Positions 50,389 through 63,334 are shown, counted from the stretch's first letter. The stretch is 64,000 nucleotides of DNA from Channallabes apus (GCA_030522415.1 CM060104.1:13884229-13948228), one strand, 5' to 3'. The notes: generated by a model not told the origin, from the letters alone. Numbers and translations are program-made.

Positions 50389-52403
50389 AGGAGGACTAGT
50401 CTTTTGTTTAGTGAGAACTGGACTTGCACAAAGTGGATTTTGGCATCAGCAGTTTACTGGGCTTGTGTCTGTAAGACACAAGGAACAGACGGTGGAGGCA
50501 GTCTAGCCTCAGGCTGTCCACCGGCCTCTCTGTGCCACTCAATTAATTTCTGCAAGACGATGCAGGAAAGATGCACAAAGTTAATGATGGATGCTTCAGA
50601 TTAGTCACCAGCCATTTTCATCTTTTACATCTTTGTTTGTTTTCTCAGCTCTTTAAAGGCTACATTGAATGAATCGATACTCTCAAGCTGCTGAAAGTGC
50701 CTAGTGGCTTTTTAACAAACCATTTGAAAACCATTTATAGCATACTTTGGTTAGAAGTTTATGTTATTGCTAATTACCTATGGAAATGGACAGACCTACG
50801 CGTTCTACTTGAGAGCTTGACACACTATAGCTCAGGATTATTCAGTCCTGGCTTTGGTAATCAGCAGACTGTGTTGTTTTTGTGTGGTTTTGCTAGAGGC
50901 CAGCCAGCTGTTATTGTTTTTGTCTTGATTGCTGTCTACCCAGTCACACCCCTCCATTTTCATTTGGCCTACCTCTCTATATTCCTGCCAACATGTTCAC
51001 TTCAGATGGGACATTAATGACTATGCTCCTCAACAGAGGTGGTCAATGACTGCGATCTTTTGTTTTCAAACAGTAAGCTGTCTTGTTACAGTATGTATGA
51101 CCAGCAGATGGAGCTGTGAATCCACACCACACAATCGACAGTAAAATGAAACTGCTTATTGTAACACTTTGGTTCCAATACTAGAAGATTTAATCAGAAA
51201 CCAAATCTCTTCCAAAGAAGAGCAAATAGCAAAAATAAGTATCAGAAGAAAACAGATTTATTCTTTTAATTTATTCAAACTTTTATCAACCTTTATTAAT
51301 TTTCCTTTACTGTATTTTCAGGTATCAGTAGGCCTACCTGTGTGAGAGAGAGAGACTTTAAAAAAAAAAAAAAAAAAAAATATATATATATACACACACA
51401 CACTAAAGGTGTTTTCCAACCCCTGTCACAAGTTTGCGATGATGAGCCCGGTGTCTGTCCAGTTAAATATGTGATGAAGAGAATGTAGTAGTTTTGTTTG
51501 TGTTTGTATGACAAAACTGTCTTTAACATTATATAAAAGTAAAAAAAAAAAAGGGTTAATTCAAATGTTTCTGCTAATAGCAAAGAGAATAGTGATGCTT
51601 TTACTTACTGTACCCCTAAAGATTATCCCCACTTTGAAAGAATAATATTGCATGTATACATTATTGCACTTATGACAGGTGTTGACTTCATTGAGATTCA
51701 CACATCTGGAGTATGTGCTTGTGTGACCTTTTGATCAGCACAGCTTGCTGGATAGTAATATTTTCAGTCACGCTTCCGCAACCAGCTTCATTAACAGTGC
51801 ATGGCAGACAGCTCTCACTGTCCACCTTCCTTTATCTCCTGATTTGATGGCTTTTCTGAAGCACATTTCTAGACCTTAGGCATATGCTGAGTGTAGTGAT
51901 CTAAGAAAAATAATATTATAATGGTTGCACTTCTCTGATTATCTAGGTTATATACTGTACATCACTGGACGGAAATGTGTCAGATATTCTGTATAGGAAT
52001 GGAAAACCTAAGAATGTCAAAAAACTGTCCACATAGGCAGGAATATATTTAGGGCAATATTATGGTCATATCAAGATTTCCCTGGAAAGTAAGAACCTTC
52101 AGTTGTTTGTTTGTTTATTTATTCATTTACTTTTTTTGTATACATCAATACATAATTAATAAATTTTTACAAATAAAAATCATGGACTATATATATGAGA
52201 AAGGTAAATAACTAATAAATCTTAATTACCATTGGTCTTCAGGAAAAAAGAAAATGCAAGTAACACCTTATAAGTAATGCTATCCACAGCAATCATTTAG
52301 AAATGCATTAGAACTAAGTGGTTAATTTTGTAGGAAGAAAACAAAGTACACAGTTAAAGTATTGGGTGCTTTCTGAAGGTCTTGCCAGCTTAAAAAACAC
52401 TAT
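50389..52403. other. No gene recognised; CTCF-like motif inside
   Basis: Largely unique DNA with an A tract and short TA and CA runs at 51360-51404. CCAGCAGATGGAGCT at 51101-51115 matches the CTCF core at 14 of 15 positions. No spliced gene model could be built. Confidence 0.5.
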
Positions 52404-52640
52404 TTGTCAAAACCTCCATGCCAACAAGTATTTGGAAGGCTTGCCATAAGAAAGCCCCGACTGTTTCAGAGGAATAAATTGAAGCGCCTGGGGTTTGCCA
52501 AATGTTGTTGGCACATTGACTGGGATTGGGTACTGTGGTCAGATCAGGCTAACACAAAACGTTTAGCCGGCAGTCATCACAGATACATGTTGTGTACAAA
52601 AATGGGTTTGTATATTAAAAGAGCACCATGTCTGCTGTAA
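52404..52640 (+). pseudogene. Tc1/mariner transposase fragment
   Basis: The frame GRLAIRKPRLFQRNKLKRLG followed by FAKCCWHIDWDWVLWSDQAN matches the RKPxL..K.KRLxFAK...W..VLWSDE block before and at the first catalytic Asp. It then loses similarity and stops. No termini were located. Confidence 0.75.
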
Positions 52641-54801
52641 AATATACAGTGGCATATTAGCATTAACTGGCCCCAGGATAATTGCATTGTGAATTCACAG
52701 AAATCTTTTTTGGCTAAACCCCTATTTTCCCCCCAGTAGGCCAGATCATTCATCATACACATGATTTATAACACATTTCCAAATTAACAGTGAAATGGTT
52801 GACTGAGTTGTATCGTGCCATTCAATCTCAATCTACTGATGAAAAAGCTGATCAAAAATGATTTACAGTAAATGCACACCAAGAAATCCTAATGATTTGT
52901 ATGAAGGAATGTTCTTTGTTCATTCACTAGTCTGTACTAGAATTTGGGGTGTCAGTGTTTGTTTATTTTTAAAATTTAGTATTTACATAATATACATGTA
53001 TGCTATACTATTATAATATTTCATATATATATCTCTCACTTTTACTGTGTGTGTGTGTGTGTCAAAATGATTGCTCATAAATCATTATAGTCATATTTAC
53101 CATTTTATGAAGAAGTAAATTCTAATTAAAAATTCAAATTTTAGTTGTCATGTACACAACCATACACAGTGTGATATGCAGGGAAATGCTTATATGCAAA
53201 ATATGTTCAGTTACAATTTGTGCATTTTTAAAATTGAATTCATGCAAAATTGGAACAAATTGTACATCCACAGCATACATTGCGGAGTGACTTAAATATA
53301 TCTCATTTATACAGGTGACTAGTTGAGGGTTAAAGGCCTTTGGTGAAGGGCTCAGCAGTGGCAGTGCTGGGATTTGAACAGCTGATTAGTAGCCCAATGT
53401 CTTAACCAATATTATCCACGTGCTGTGATGATGCTGTTTTATTTTTTCATAATTAAAATTAACTAAACTAACTTAACCACTATACAATTTCTAATTACTG
53501 ATGTCACGAGGACTGTGATACATTCATATCTAAATGGTCATCTCAGAAATGAGTTCTATTTTAATATAATATTATGGTTTTTTAATGTTTATTTATTTAA
53601 AGAGAAGCAGTATTCAGCAATGGTACATGCACTGATTTTCATTTTGAACAAGAGTCTTGACGTTCCTCTAGTTTGCATTTGGCTTAGTTTCAGAACCTGC
53701 TGTCTGTATGAATTAATTTGCCTGCCATTACTTTTGCATCCACCAGATGGCAATATGTAATTGATACCAGTAAGCCCACCTTGACAATTTATACTTTTTG
53801 ATATAATACATGAAGTATTTAATAAGTTTTTCTTTATTAGGTGTGTGGCTGGACATCTAAATGTTAAAAGCATATTCACAAATATTGAGATAATCTTTGT
53901 TTGCCAAACAAGGTGGGCCCTTATGAAACTGTAATCAATGCTGGCAGAACATATGGTGTAGGCTTATAGTCTATTCCACGGAGACAAATGGCTCATTCCC
54001 TTCTTCAGACTCGCACTAAAAACAGCAGCTTTACTAGATGTGGCATCATTCCAGTTCTGCTGGAATAGTCTTAGTTCATCCTCTTCATCTGCTGAAAATG
54101 TCAAACCCATCGTCTCTCACCTTGCTTATCTGGTTAAAGAAAATCATCCTGAATTACCCAGCATTACCTGGTGCAGCAACAGGATGGAGCACTGGGTTAA
54201 TAGTGTTTCCTAGGGAGTTGTGTGTAGGCACACAGCCTCCGCTGTTAATAGCCCTAAAATATCCCAATTAAAAGTGGAGACGGGGGACTATGTGTTTTCA
54301 TTGGCCCATGCTCAGAGTGTTGGCCGCTGCCAGAGAAAGGCAGGGTCTGGTTCTATTGCAATATGTTCCTTTGAGCGTTCTGTTTTTAGAGATGAGAGGT
54401 GGAGAAAAGGATCCTTCGAGTGTCTTTGTACCATATGCATGTAATAGCTGACACACAGCCATGTACTCCAGGTTTTTGTGCAGCTCATACTTACATTGGG
54501 TTAATTGGTTAAACATGACAAACGTGTAATTGTGTCTCACATTTTTATGCTGGGCCCTCAAGAGCTTATGGATATAATGGGCACATAGAGTATTTCTGTT
54601 AGCTGATTAGCACTGCACAACGAAAAAAATTTAATAGCTCAGTTTGTAATGAACATTCATGGCTAATAGATTAATGAATTGAGTAGGATATTTTTGTAAG
54701 ACTGTATTAATCTTCATGCTGTCTTGCTAAGTAAATTCTTTGTAAGGGGTGTCATCAAAAGCACTGTACATTTTCTATACAGCACAATGAAAATAATTAA
54801 C

Positions 54802-54832
<31 letters not shown>

Positions 54833-54842
54833 CCTTTTTTTA

Positions 54843-54859
<17 letters not shown>

Positions 54860-54924
<65 letters not shown>
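54860..54924. repeat. (TA)n microsatellite
   Basis: An uninterrupted TA run after a CT run. Confidence 0.9.
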
Positions 54925-54927
<3 letters not shown>

Positions 54928-55982
54928 TTTACCCCCATATGACAAGAAAGGAAAGAAGAGCTCTGGTGAATTTTTATAACACAGGCTGCTTTGCCCATAA
55001 TAAATGGATATAACATCATCCCTTGTTATAAACTGACAACGTTGTTCACAATCACTCATAAACCTGCCTTAAATTTGATACGCTCCATACATGAGTGAAT
55101 GCTATATTGGGCACATTTGCATTGGTGTATGTTGGATCCAGTCTCGTACAAGGTGTGTGTGCATGGGTGTGTGGAGTGAGTGGAAGGCCCCCCTACTGAG
55201 CAACTTCACTACACTGACAGGTGCTTCAGAGAGACTGGGAGTGATTTACAGCCATGCGTTTCCACTCAGCCAGATAGACAGCAGTCCAATGAAACCCTTG
55301 TGAGTCCTGCATCATGCGCCTGTCCAGAAATGTGGACAGCAGCACCACCAGCAAACTCTTTGTATATCCTTAAACATTTACTGTTTGGGTCCATTATTTT
55401 AATACTGATTTAGGAACTTAATATTCTATGTGCAAAGTATGTAAATGTATAATTATTGAGCAGATTTGCTTATATACGTAATAGTTTAGCTCAATTGATT
55501 GTCCAAACAACATTACACCACCACTATCACTATGAACTGTTATCAGGTTCCTGGACACCAAAACTGTAAAACAATTAATGTCCCAGTAGCTTTCCTAAAA
55601 ACTCAAATGAGTTTGGCCATTCTCCTCTGACCTTTTTTTTATTTTATTTTTTTATCAACAAGGTGTTTTTACTCACAGATCTGCCACTCACCGGATGTCC
55701 CACCCCCACCATTCTGTTTAAACTCAAGAGAAAATCCCAGGAGATCAGTTTCTAAAATATACAAACCAGCCCATCTGGCACCAGCAGCTAAGTCACTAAG
55801 ATCACTTTTTTCCTTTTTTGATTTTTGGTATGAATAGTAACTGATGCTCTTGGCCTGCAACTGCATATTTTTCTGCATTCACTGATCCTAAATAATTGGC
55901 AGATTAGATAAATGCATGAATAAGAAGGTGTTCCTAATAAAGTGGATTGTGAGTGTGCTCTACAGTATGTGACATGGTGACT

Positions 55983-55983
<1 letters not shown>

Positions 55984-56024
<41 letters not shown>
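55984..56024. repeat. (CA)n microsatellite
   Basis: About 20 CA units. Confidence 0.9.
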
Positions 56025-56028
<4 letters not shown>

Positions 56029-56232
56029 GGTATTTAATACTACACAGGGCCAAATAAAAAAATAAATAAATAAGGGATTGGGAATATTTTTACTTTCAGG
56101 AGTAACATTTTTCACAATATTAGTATATTTCTTTTGATTTGGCAAATGTGAAAAAATTAACATTTGTAAAAAAAAATATACTGTAATAGGACATCTTGTA
56201 CCTCTGAAGAACTTTCATAGTGTATAATACTT

Positions 56233-56233
<1 letters not shown>

Positions 56234-56269
<36 letters not shown>
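56234..56269. repeat. (GATA)n microsatellite
   Basis: Nine tandem GATA units. Confidence 0.9.
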
Positions 56270-57360
56270 GGGAGTGATTAGAATTTCTTCAGGAGCAGGT
56301 GTGATTGATCAAACTAACAAAAACGAAGCACTGTGGAACTGAGCAGAAATATAAAGGCTTTGACATTAGTCAAAATAGCTTTTTTCAGGTTCAGGGGTAT
56401 TGGACAAACTTTCTGTATTACTATGGAGGATTGGCTTCTTCTGTGTGAGGAAGCATTATACGTCAAAATATCCTAAATAATTGACTGTTAAAATTTTCTG
56501 TAGGATTAAAAAAAAAAAAGGTCTACATTGTTCATGCACCTTTAGGGCGATGCCAGAAAAAAAAATTTTTTTCATGATCCGCGTGAAAGTGTCCTGCTGC
56601 ACGTGTTGACTGTACATTGCTTTCTAAGTCTTTTCAAATTCACACTAGAGGTACTGAAATGCATCATGGGGAAAGTGTGTCTCTCTTAGTTTCATTTAAA
56701 AAGGCTGACTAAATAAATTGATAATGTGTGGTAATATATTACGCATACCTACATACAGTATATTAAGCATACATATGTTTTGTATAAAAATGCTAAACTA
56801 TAGCGCAAATGTAAACTACTTAAGACCTAAACAAAAGGAACACAATAGAAGGAAGGAAGGAATGAATGTGGTTTGTGGATTACTGACTATGACACACACA
56901 GATTATGGGTCAGAGGTGGATGCACCCAATTGTACAAGTGTCTTTGTCAGCTGTACTATTCCAATTTACCTTCACTGGAACTAAGTGGGCCAACATGCTC
57001 CAACTTGTAAAATGCCTTTGTGCACAAAGTGAGGTTCCACATATGGGTTGTAAAATGTGAGCTTTTATGCATATGCAAGTTGACTTTAATGTACATATAC
57101 TCCATATTTTCTACACAGCAATAAAGTGAGATACACTTATAAAGTATGTACAAGTGGTACATAATAGCACAGAACATGTGCACACTTATGTACTCTTATG
57201 TACAAATACTGTATGGATAGTGATCAAAGGGGATTTTTATAAGATCTTTATAAAGAGATTCTACTTAGTATATTTTAAAAAAAAGGAAACCATTTGTAAG
57301 ATTGTATAAAGAACCTTTAAAAGTCAAAGAATGAAACATTCATAAAAATAGACATACGTA

Positions 57361-58982
57361 CAGTGGTGTGAAAAACTATTTGCCCCCCTCCTGATTTCTT
57401 AATCTTTTGCATGTTTGTCACACAAATTGTTTCTGATCATCAAACACATTTAACTATTAGTCAAAGATAACACAAGTAAACACAAAATGCAGTTTTTAAA
57501 TGAAGGTTTTTATTATTTAGGGAGAAAAAAAATCCAAACCTACCCTGAACCTAATCCAAACCCTGTGTGAAAAAGTAATTGCCCCCTGAACCTAATAACT
57601 GGTTGGGCCACCCTTAACAGCAATAACTGCAATCAAGCGTTTGCGATAACTTGCAACGAGTCTTTTACAGCGCTCTGGAGGAATTTTGGCCCACTCATCT
57701 TTGCAGAATTGTTGTAATTCAGCTTTATTTGAGGGTTTTCTAGCATGAACCGCCTTTTTAAGGTCATGCCACAACATCTCAATAGGATTCAGGTCAGGAC
57801 TTTGACTAGGCCACTCCAAAGTCTTCATTTTGTTTTTCTTCAGCCATTCAGAGGTGGATTTGCTGGTGTGTTTTGGGTCATTGTCCTGCTGCAGCACCCA
57901 AGATCGCTTCAGCTTGAGTTGACGAACAGATGGCCGGACATTCTCCTTCAGGATTTTTTGGTAGACAGTAGAATTCATGGTTCCATCTATCACAGCAAGC
58001 CTTCCAGGTCCTGAAGCAGCAAAACAACCCCAGACCATCACACTACCACCACCATATTTTACTGTTGGTATGATGTTCTTTTTCTGAAATGCTGTGTTAC
58101 TTTTTCGCCAGATGTAACGGGACACGCACCTTCCAAAAAGTTCAACTTTTGTCTCGTCGGTCCACAAGGTATTTTCCCAAAAGTCTTGGCAATAATTGAG
58201 ATGTTTTTTAGCAAAATTGAGACGAGCCTTAATGTTCTTTTTGCTTAAAAGTGGTTTGTGCCTTGGAAATCTGCCATGCAGGTCGTTTTTGCCCAGTCTC
58301 TTTCTTATGGTGGAGTCGTGAACACTGACCTTAATTGAGGCAAGTGAGGCCTGCAGTTCTTTAAATGTTGTCCTGGGGTCTTTTGTGGCCTCTCGGATGA
58401 GTTGTCTCTGCGCTCTTGGGGTAATTTTGGTCGGCCGGCCACTCCTGGGAAGGTTCACCACTGTTCCATGTTTTTGCCATTTGTGGATAATGGCTCTCAC
58501 TGTGGTTCGCTGGAGTCCCAAAGCTTTAGAAATGGCTTTATAACCTTTACCAGACTGATAGATCTCAATTACTTTTGTTCTCATTTGTTCCTGAATTTCT
58601 TTGGATCTTGGCATGATGTCTAGCTTTTGGTCTACTTCTCTGTGTCAGGTAGCTCCTATTTAAGTGATTTCTTGATTGAAACAGGTGTGGCAGTAATCAG
58701 GCCTGGGGGTGACTACAGAAATTGAACTCAGGTGTGATAAACCACAGTTAAGTTATTTTTTAACAAGGGGGGCAATCACTTTTTCACACAGGGCCATGTA
58801 GATTTGGAGTTTTTTTTCTCCCTTAATAACGTAAACCTTCATTTAAAAACTGCATTTTGTGTTCAATTATGTTATCTTTGACTAATACTTAACGGTTTTT
58901 GATGAGCAGAAACATTTAAGTGTGACAAACATGCAAAAGAATAAGAAATCAGGAAGGGGGCAAATAGTTTTTCACACCACTG
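57361..58982 (-). mobile_element. Tc1-like transposon, apparently complete
   Basis: Ends CAGTGGTGTGAAAAACTATT and its inverse are flanked by TA. Outer and inner direct repeats of GTGTGAAAAA(C/G)TA..TTGCCCCC occur at both ends (inner at about 57565-57586 and 58767-58789), about 200 bases apart, an IR/DR structure. The single transposase gene is open. Confidence 0.95.
57592..58614 (-). CDS. Tc1 transposase, intact 340 residues
   Basis: Catalyses cut-and-paste transposition at TA sites. It starts MPRSKEIQEQMRTKVIEIYQ. The paired-like DNA-binding region has two helix-turn-helix units, with the GRPTK AT-hook-like linker at 59-63. The DDE core has D153 (WTDETKVEL), D244 ([11 protein letters not shown]) and E279 (PDLNPIEMLW) with 34 residues between the last two, the same positions as in the 340-residue Sleeping Beauty transposase. 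The glycine-rich box is [12 protein letters not shown]. There is no stop or frameshift, unlike the relative at 7016-8069. It could be active if expressed, but single damaging substitutions cannot be excluded by eye. Confidence 0.93.
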   Translation of the reverse strand: MPRSKEIQEQMRTKVIEIYQSGKGYKAISKALGLQRTTVRAIIHKWQKHGTVVNLPRSGRPTKITPRAQRQLIREATKDPRTTFKELQASLASIKVSVHDSTIRKRLGKNDLHGRFPRHKPLLSKKNIKARLNFAKKHLNYCQDFWENTLWTDETKVELFGRCVSRYIWRKSNTAFQKKNIIPTVKYGGGSVMVWGCFAASGPGRLAVIDGTMNSTVYQKILKENVRPSVRQLKLKRSWVLQQDNDPKHTSKSTSEWLKKNKMKTLEWPSQSPDLNPIEMLWHDLKKAVHARKPSNKAELQQFCKDEWAKIPPERCKRLVASYRKRLIAVIAVKGGPTSY

Positions 58983-58984
58983 TA

Positions 58985-59586
58985 TCTATGTAATTGCCTA
59001 TTTAAGAGCCTCCTAACTAATTGCTTAAACGTATGTTCATCACATCAACTTGTGATGTGGCATAATCAAAATCCACTTAGTGTACAACACAAGTAACAGA
59101 GCATTTCTTTTCAAATTTCTAAAATTTTAGTGCCAAAATCTCCTATGATTCATTGTTTGGTTAATGAATTAAAAAGACTGGCTTAATATGACATGACTCG
59201 ATATTTGCCTCTTTACTCGATTCATCATGTTTTACTAGCATTGCACTAGTGGACTAATCCATTGATTATTCATGAATAGTCACTGTTATTATTTTTAGAC
59301 ACACTACTAGAGTGAAAATGATTTCATAGACAACCCCTACTTTTTGCAATAAAATCATTCAGTGATTCTGAATAAGATTCGGAAGACTTCAAGATACTTC
59401 AAGATACTCACAGTACAGAAATCACTTGCGAATTACTATATTCTGCAATATAGAAGTTATTATGGTTTATGTTCCTAATGAACAGCAATACAACAGTAAT
59501 TCTGTTACAGTTACTATGTGGCAATTTGTATATTTGTTAATAACCTGGCATTTTTTATTCTATATACCACAAACAGTATCAATAAT
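58985..59586. other. No gene seen
   Basis: Unique AT-rich DNA with no reading frame or repeat recognised. Confidence 0.55.
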
Positions 59587-59905
59587 TGGGTGGTGTATTG
59601 GTTAGCACTGTCGTCCCGCACCTCCAGGGTCCGGGTTCGATTCCCGTCTGTGTGCATGGAGTTTGCATGTTCTCCCCATGCTTGGTGGGTTTCCTCCGGG
59701 TGCTCCGGTTTCCTCCCACAGTGCAAAGATATGCAGGCTAGGGTGATTGGCGTTCCCAAATTGCCCATAGTGTGATAGTGTGTGTATGTGTGTGTGCCCT
59801 GCGATGGATTGGCACCCTCTCCAGGGTGTCCCCCGCCTTGTGCCCTAAGCCTCCTGGGATAGGCTCCAGGTCCCCGCGACCCTGAATACAGAAGAAAGTG
59901 GTAGA
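59587..59905 (+). repeat. tRNA-derived SINE
   Basis: The A box GTGGTGTATTGGTTAGCA, the B box GGGTTCGATTCC and the rest of the 896-1247 family body end in a GAGT tail (59912-59936). Confidence 0.8.
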
Positions 59906-59936
59906 GAAGATGAGTGTGAGTGAGTGAGTGAGTGAG

Positions 59937-61006
59937 TATCAGTAATGGTTAGTGTCAAGAAATGCTTTCTTGATTGATTGGTTTCAAGAAATTGGTAGTT
60001 TAGCCTTAAGTTTACTTCCTTAATATTGAATCATTTTCAGGGTCACTGTAAGAAAAATTGAAAGTAAAGACGTTTTTAAAGCAGTTATAATGGGTTAATT
60101 ATTTGTTTTGAGGCTTGTTTGATGACATTGATACAGATAACGTCAGTTGCTGCATTCTTAGACTGACTAATATGAAGTCATCAGTGGCAGAAGGAATAAA
60201 CATTGTGTTTTTCCCAGCAGATGGCGCTGTAGCAATGAACCAGTGTGACTTTTAAAGGTAGACTTAAGAAACAACATTTTTTTTTTATGTTTCATTGAGC
60301 TTATACTGATAAACAAGTAACAAAATAGGATTTTAACCGTAGGATATTAAGAATGTAATATTTTCCACTGTATTCCTGTGATTGTTTTATCTTCTGTGCA
60401 CTTTCAATGGGTTCAATTGTTATCTTTAATACTCTGAGTATTTGATACAGTAGAAAGATGCTGGATCTTATATTGTCTTATATTTTAAATGAATTGTTGG
60501 TAATGTAAAATTATCACTTTTTGTCTAGTGACTAGCACTCCACCCTTTATAAATTTAGTTAAGTTAAAAGTCACTACTCATTACATCTATTTATTTGGAC
60601 TAATATTGAAATTACAGTAAGGCTGGGGTTGATTTCTTTGATACTGCGGTATATTTAATGCTGAACCCTTGGGGTTAGACATAGCTGGTCAATGTGGCAG
60701 AATGGCAACATCAGGTCACATGACTGCAAACATGCTCTGAGGTGAATGAATCCATAAGTGGAAGCAGGTGTGAGTGATAATTAGACATGATGTTGAATGC
60801 TGATGGGTTTGAGTAAAGGTGGAAGTGTGCAGGGGTCTGACAATAAATTGTCATCGCAGTCCTATTGGAGTGAAGTCTAAAGTCCTGTTTAAAAATGTCT
60901 TTAAATGTATCTTAATATCTTTAATACATTTACTTTTAAAAACATCTTACAGATTTTAGATGTATGTTCTTGCCACACAAAAAATTAAGATACATACATT
61001 ATACTG
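59937..61006. other. No gene seen; one strong CTCF-like motif
   Basis: No spliced reading frame was recognised. The CTCF-like site at 60214-60228 is listed separately. Confidence 0.5.
60214..60228 (+). promoter_or_regulatory. CTCF-like motif, full match
   Basis: CCAGCAGATGGCGCT fits the CTCF core CCASYAGRKGGCRSY at all 15 positions, pointing right. Confidence 0.55.
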
Positions 61007-61338
61007 CAGAGGTGGAAAGTAACGAATTACATTTACTCGCGTTAATGTAATTGAGTAGTTTTTTGTGTGGATTTCTACTTTTTAAAGTAGTTTTTAAAAT
61101 CTGTAATTTTACTTTTACTTACGTACGTTTTGTTTGAAGTATTGTAATTCGCTACATTTTAAATCATATTCGCTACTGATTAAAAAATAAATGAATGAAA
61201 ATGTTAAAATAATACAAATATTATGCTTTTGCGCTCGCGTGTATCATGTCCTGGTCGCGCGCCGCTCCAGACTCCACTCCAGGATTTCTGAAATCGGCAT
61301 CTACCTGACCTTCCACACTGTCGCTTCCGCCTTGAGAG

Positions 61339-61370
61339 TGACGTCATCGACTAGCGCGACCATATATAAA
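61339..61370 (+). promoter_or_regulatory. CRE plus TATA promoter-like unit inside the hAT element
   Basis: TGACGTCA at 61339-61346 and TATATAAA at 61363-61370 lie in a GC-rich stretch (about 61225-61400) unlike the AT-rich element around it. This looks like a polymerase II core promoter, either the element's own or captured. Confidence 0.4.
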
Positions 61371-62223
61371 GCGAAGGGAGACTCGGGAAAGAGGAAAGAA
61401 GTTGTGATTTTAGCGTTTTGATATTTGGTTGTGTATTCCGGTTTAGAATTTTTGCCTCCCATTGACTTTGATTATTGCTTTGTCCCTTTGGTTTGGTTGG
61501 TCTTTGTATATATTTGTAGATAATTTCACTGTATGTTTGTGCACTCACTAGAAGTAGGGGTGTGGCTGCCATTTATTTTGGGAAGAGGGAATTTATTCAC
61601 TGTTTTTGGTTTAGAGGGTCCAGTACCTGTACTTTTTGCAGGTAATCTAACTACTAAATATAAATGCCATTTTGTTTATTATTTTGGCCTGGGTCCACCC
61701 TGAATCTGATCCTCCTCCTCCTGTTGTGTGTGTGTGTGTGTATTTTTTGTACTGTATATACAGTACAAACCTCATTATTTCATCAATTAATGATTGGATC
61801 TAGTTCTTTCTGCCATATACCACCATTTCCATACAGTTTAAAATTAAAAGTTTAAAATTTAAAGGAGCAGATCTGGGGGACTCATGGACGTAGAGTATTA
61901 TGGTGAACTGGTATGTTTTAGATGCTGTCTTCCTCAGTCTCATTTGATCACTCAGGTTTGTTGACGGTGAGGTGATTGTTTGCTTTACATCTCAGGGAGC
62001 CCTCATGTTTGTGTTTCCTTCTGGCTCTCCCTTTAGTTATGCTGTCATAGTTAGTCCTGCTGGAGTCCCTGCTTGCACTCTACAGTAAATATACATTCAC
62101 ATTAGACACTGTGACTGTGACCATACCTAATTGCAATCTCTCCTCCTCTTCTCTTCCTCCCCCTCTTTCTCTTTCCTCTCTCCCCCTGTCTCCCCCTTTC
62201 ACTCTTTCTCTCTCTCTCTCTGT

Positions 62224-62857
62224 CGAGCTACACATGTGGTTCCTGAGCTGCCAGTGATCCAGACTCCCTCTGCCCTCCGGACCTGTCTGGTCCATCCTGG
62301 TGCCCGATTTCTGGTTGGAGGTCTCATCGCATGGATGCCCCGTGTGTCTCTTTAGGATGCGCCTGGTGTCTGGGGATGATTCTATCTACTTAGAAGATGG
62401 TTCTGGCCTCGACTGGTGTTGTCAGCTGTTTCTCTGAGGACTTGACAATTCGATAGTTCAGGACTGGAACTTTCTACAAGTCTATCTGAGTCTCGAATAA
62501 TTACTGGACTCCATTTTACATCAACTATTATAACATCAATTAACATCAACTATTATAGCTGAACCTAACACTTAGCAGGAAATGATCTGCATTTATACTG
62601 TGTTATCTGTTTCACCCAGATGAGGATGGGTTCCCTGTCGAGTCTGGTTCCTCTCAAGGTTTCTTCCTATTACCATCTCAGGGAGTTTTTCCTTGCCACT
62701 GTCGCCCTCGGGCTTGCTCACCAGGGACTATCTGAACATTTTGATTCATACACATTCACATTCCATACAAACTTAAATAATTCTTTTGATTGTGTAAAGC
62801 TGTTTTGAGACAATGTCAATTGTTAAAAGCGCTATACAAATAAAACTGAATTGAATT
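62224..62857 (+). mobile_element. L2-type LINE 3' UTR and tail
   Basis: GATGAGGATGGGTTCCCTGT, TCAGGGAGTTTTTCCTTGCC and the tail AAAACTGAATTGAATT match the other LINE 3' ends at 14303 and 16097 in opposite orientation. It is nested in the hAT element. No coding part remains. Confidence 0.85.
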
Positions 62858-63334
62858 AAAATAGAACCCTGAACCATTCTTTTGCTGTATAACCCTAGAC
62901 TGGGACGTAACACCATATTTAAGTGACCACTTTGATTTTCAAGCACAAGAAAGACAACAGCTTTATTATGCAAAGGTGTTCCTTCAGTTAAAAACAACTA
63001 GTTTGAGATTTATATCTGCTCATCTTTTTTGAACTATGTTAGAATGCCTCATCCCACCCCCGCTAATAAAAAAGTAACTCTGTAACTTTTACTCTGAGTA
63101 ATTTTTTATGAGCTACTTTTTACTTGAGTATATTTTTATAAGGGTAACTTTACTTGTACAGTACTTAAGTAAAATTTCACTGAAGTAACAGTACTTGTAC
63201 TTGAGTACAAAATTTTATTACTCTTTCCACCTCTGTTATACTGTAAGTGTATGAAATTTTAAGGAAAGTAAAAAAAAATACCTGGCAAAAAATACACTGA
63301 AATGGCAAGTGAATAGAAACTAGACTGATGCTGC

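Larger units (their letters stand above)
52641..57360. other. No host gene recognised; scattered simple repeats
   Basis: Contains a minus-strand SINE remnant at 53320-53425 (B-box-like GGGATTTGAACA, inverted). A CTCF-like CCACCAGATGGCAAT lies at 53740-53754 (14 of 15). Simple repeats are (TTA)n at 54806-54832, (TA)n at 54860-54924, (CA)n at 55984-56024 and (GATA)n at 56234-56269. The stretch 53900-54600 is less AT-rich and repeat-free, and could be conserved noncoding DNA, but nothing proves it. Confidence 0.5.
61007..63235. mobile_element. hAT-like non-autonomous element
   Basis: The ends CAGAGGTGGAAAGTAA and its near inverse TTACTCTTTCCACCTCTG are flanked by exact 8-bp copies TTATACTG (60999-61006 and 63236-63243). 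Subterminal DNA is full of TACTT/AAGTA motifs. It has no transposase and contains a LINE tail and a GC-rich promoter-like island. Confidence 0.9.

Noticed and set aside
52404..52640. Possible short host protein
   Set aside because: Residues match the RKP..NK.KRL.FAK..VLWSD block of Tc1/mariner transposases, so it is a transposon fragment.
54724..55059. Frames ending in Ile-Tyr repeats
   Set aside because: Microsatellite translation with no domain.
57745..58014. 89-codon plus-strand frame in the intact Tc1 element
   Set aside because: Antisense shadow of the transposase; the same shadow appears at the broken copy.
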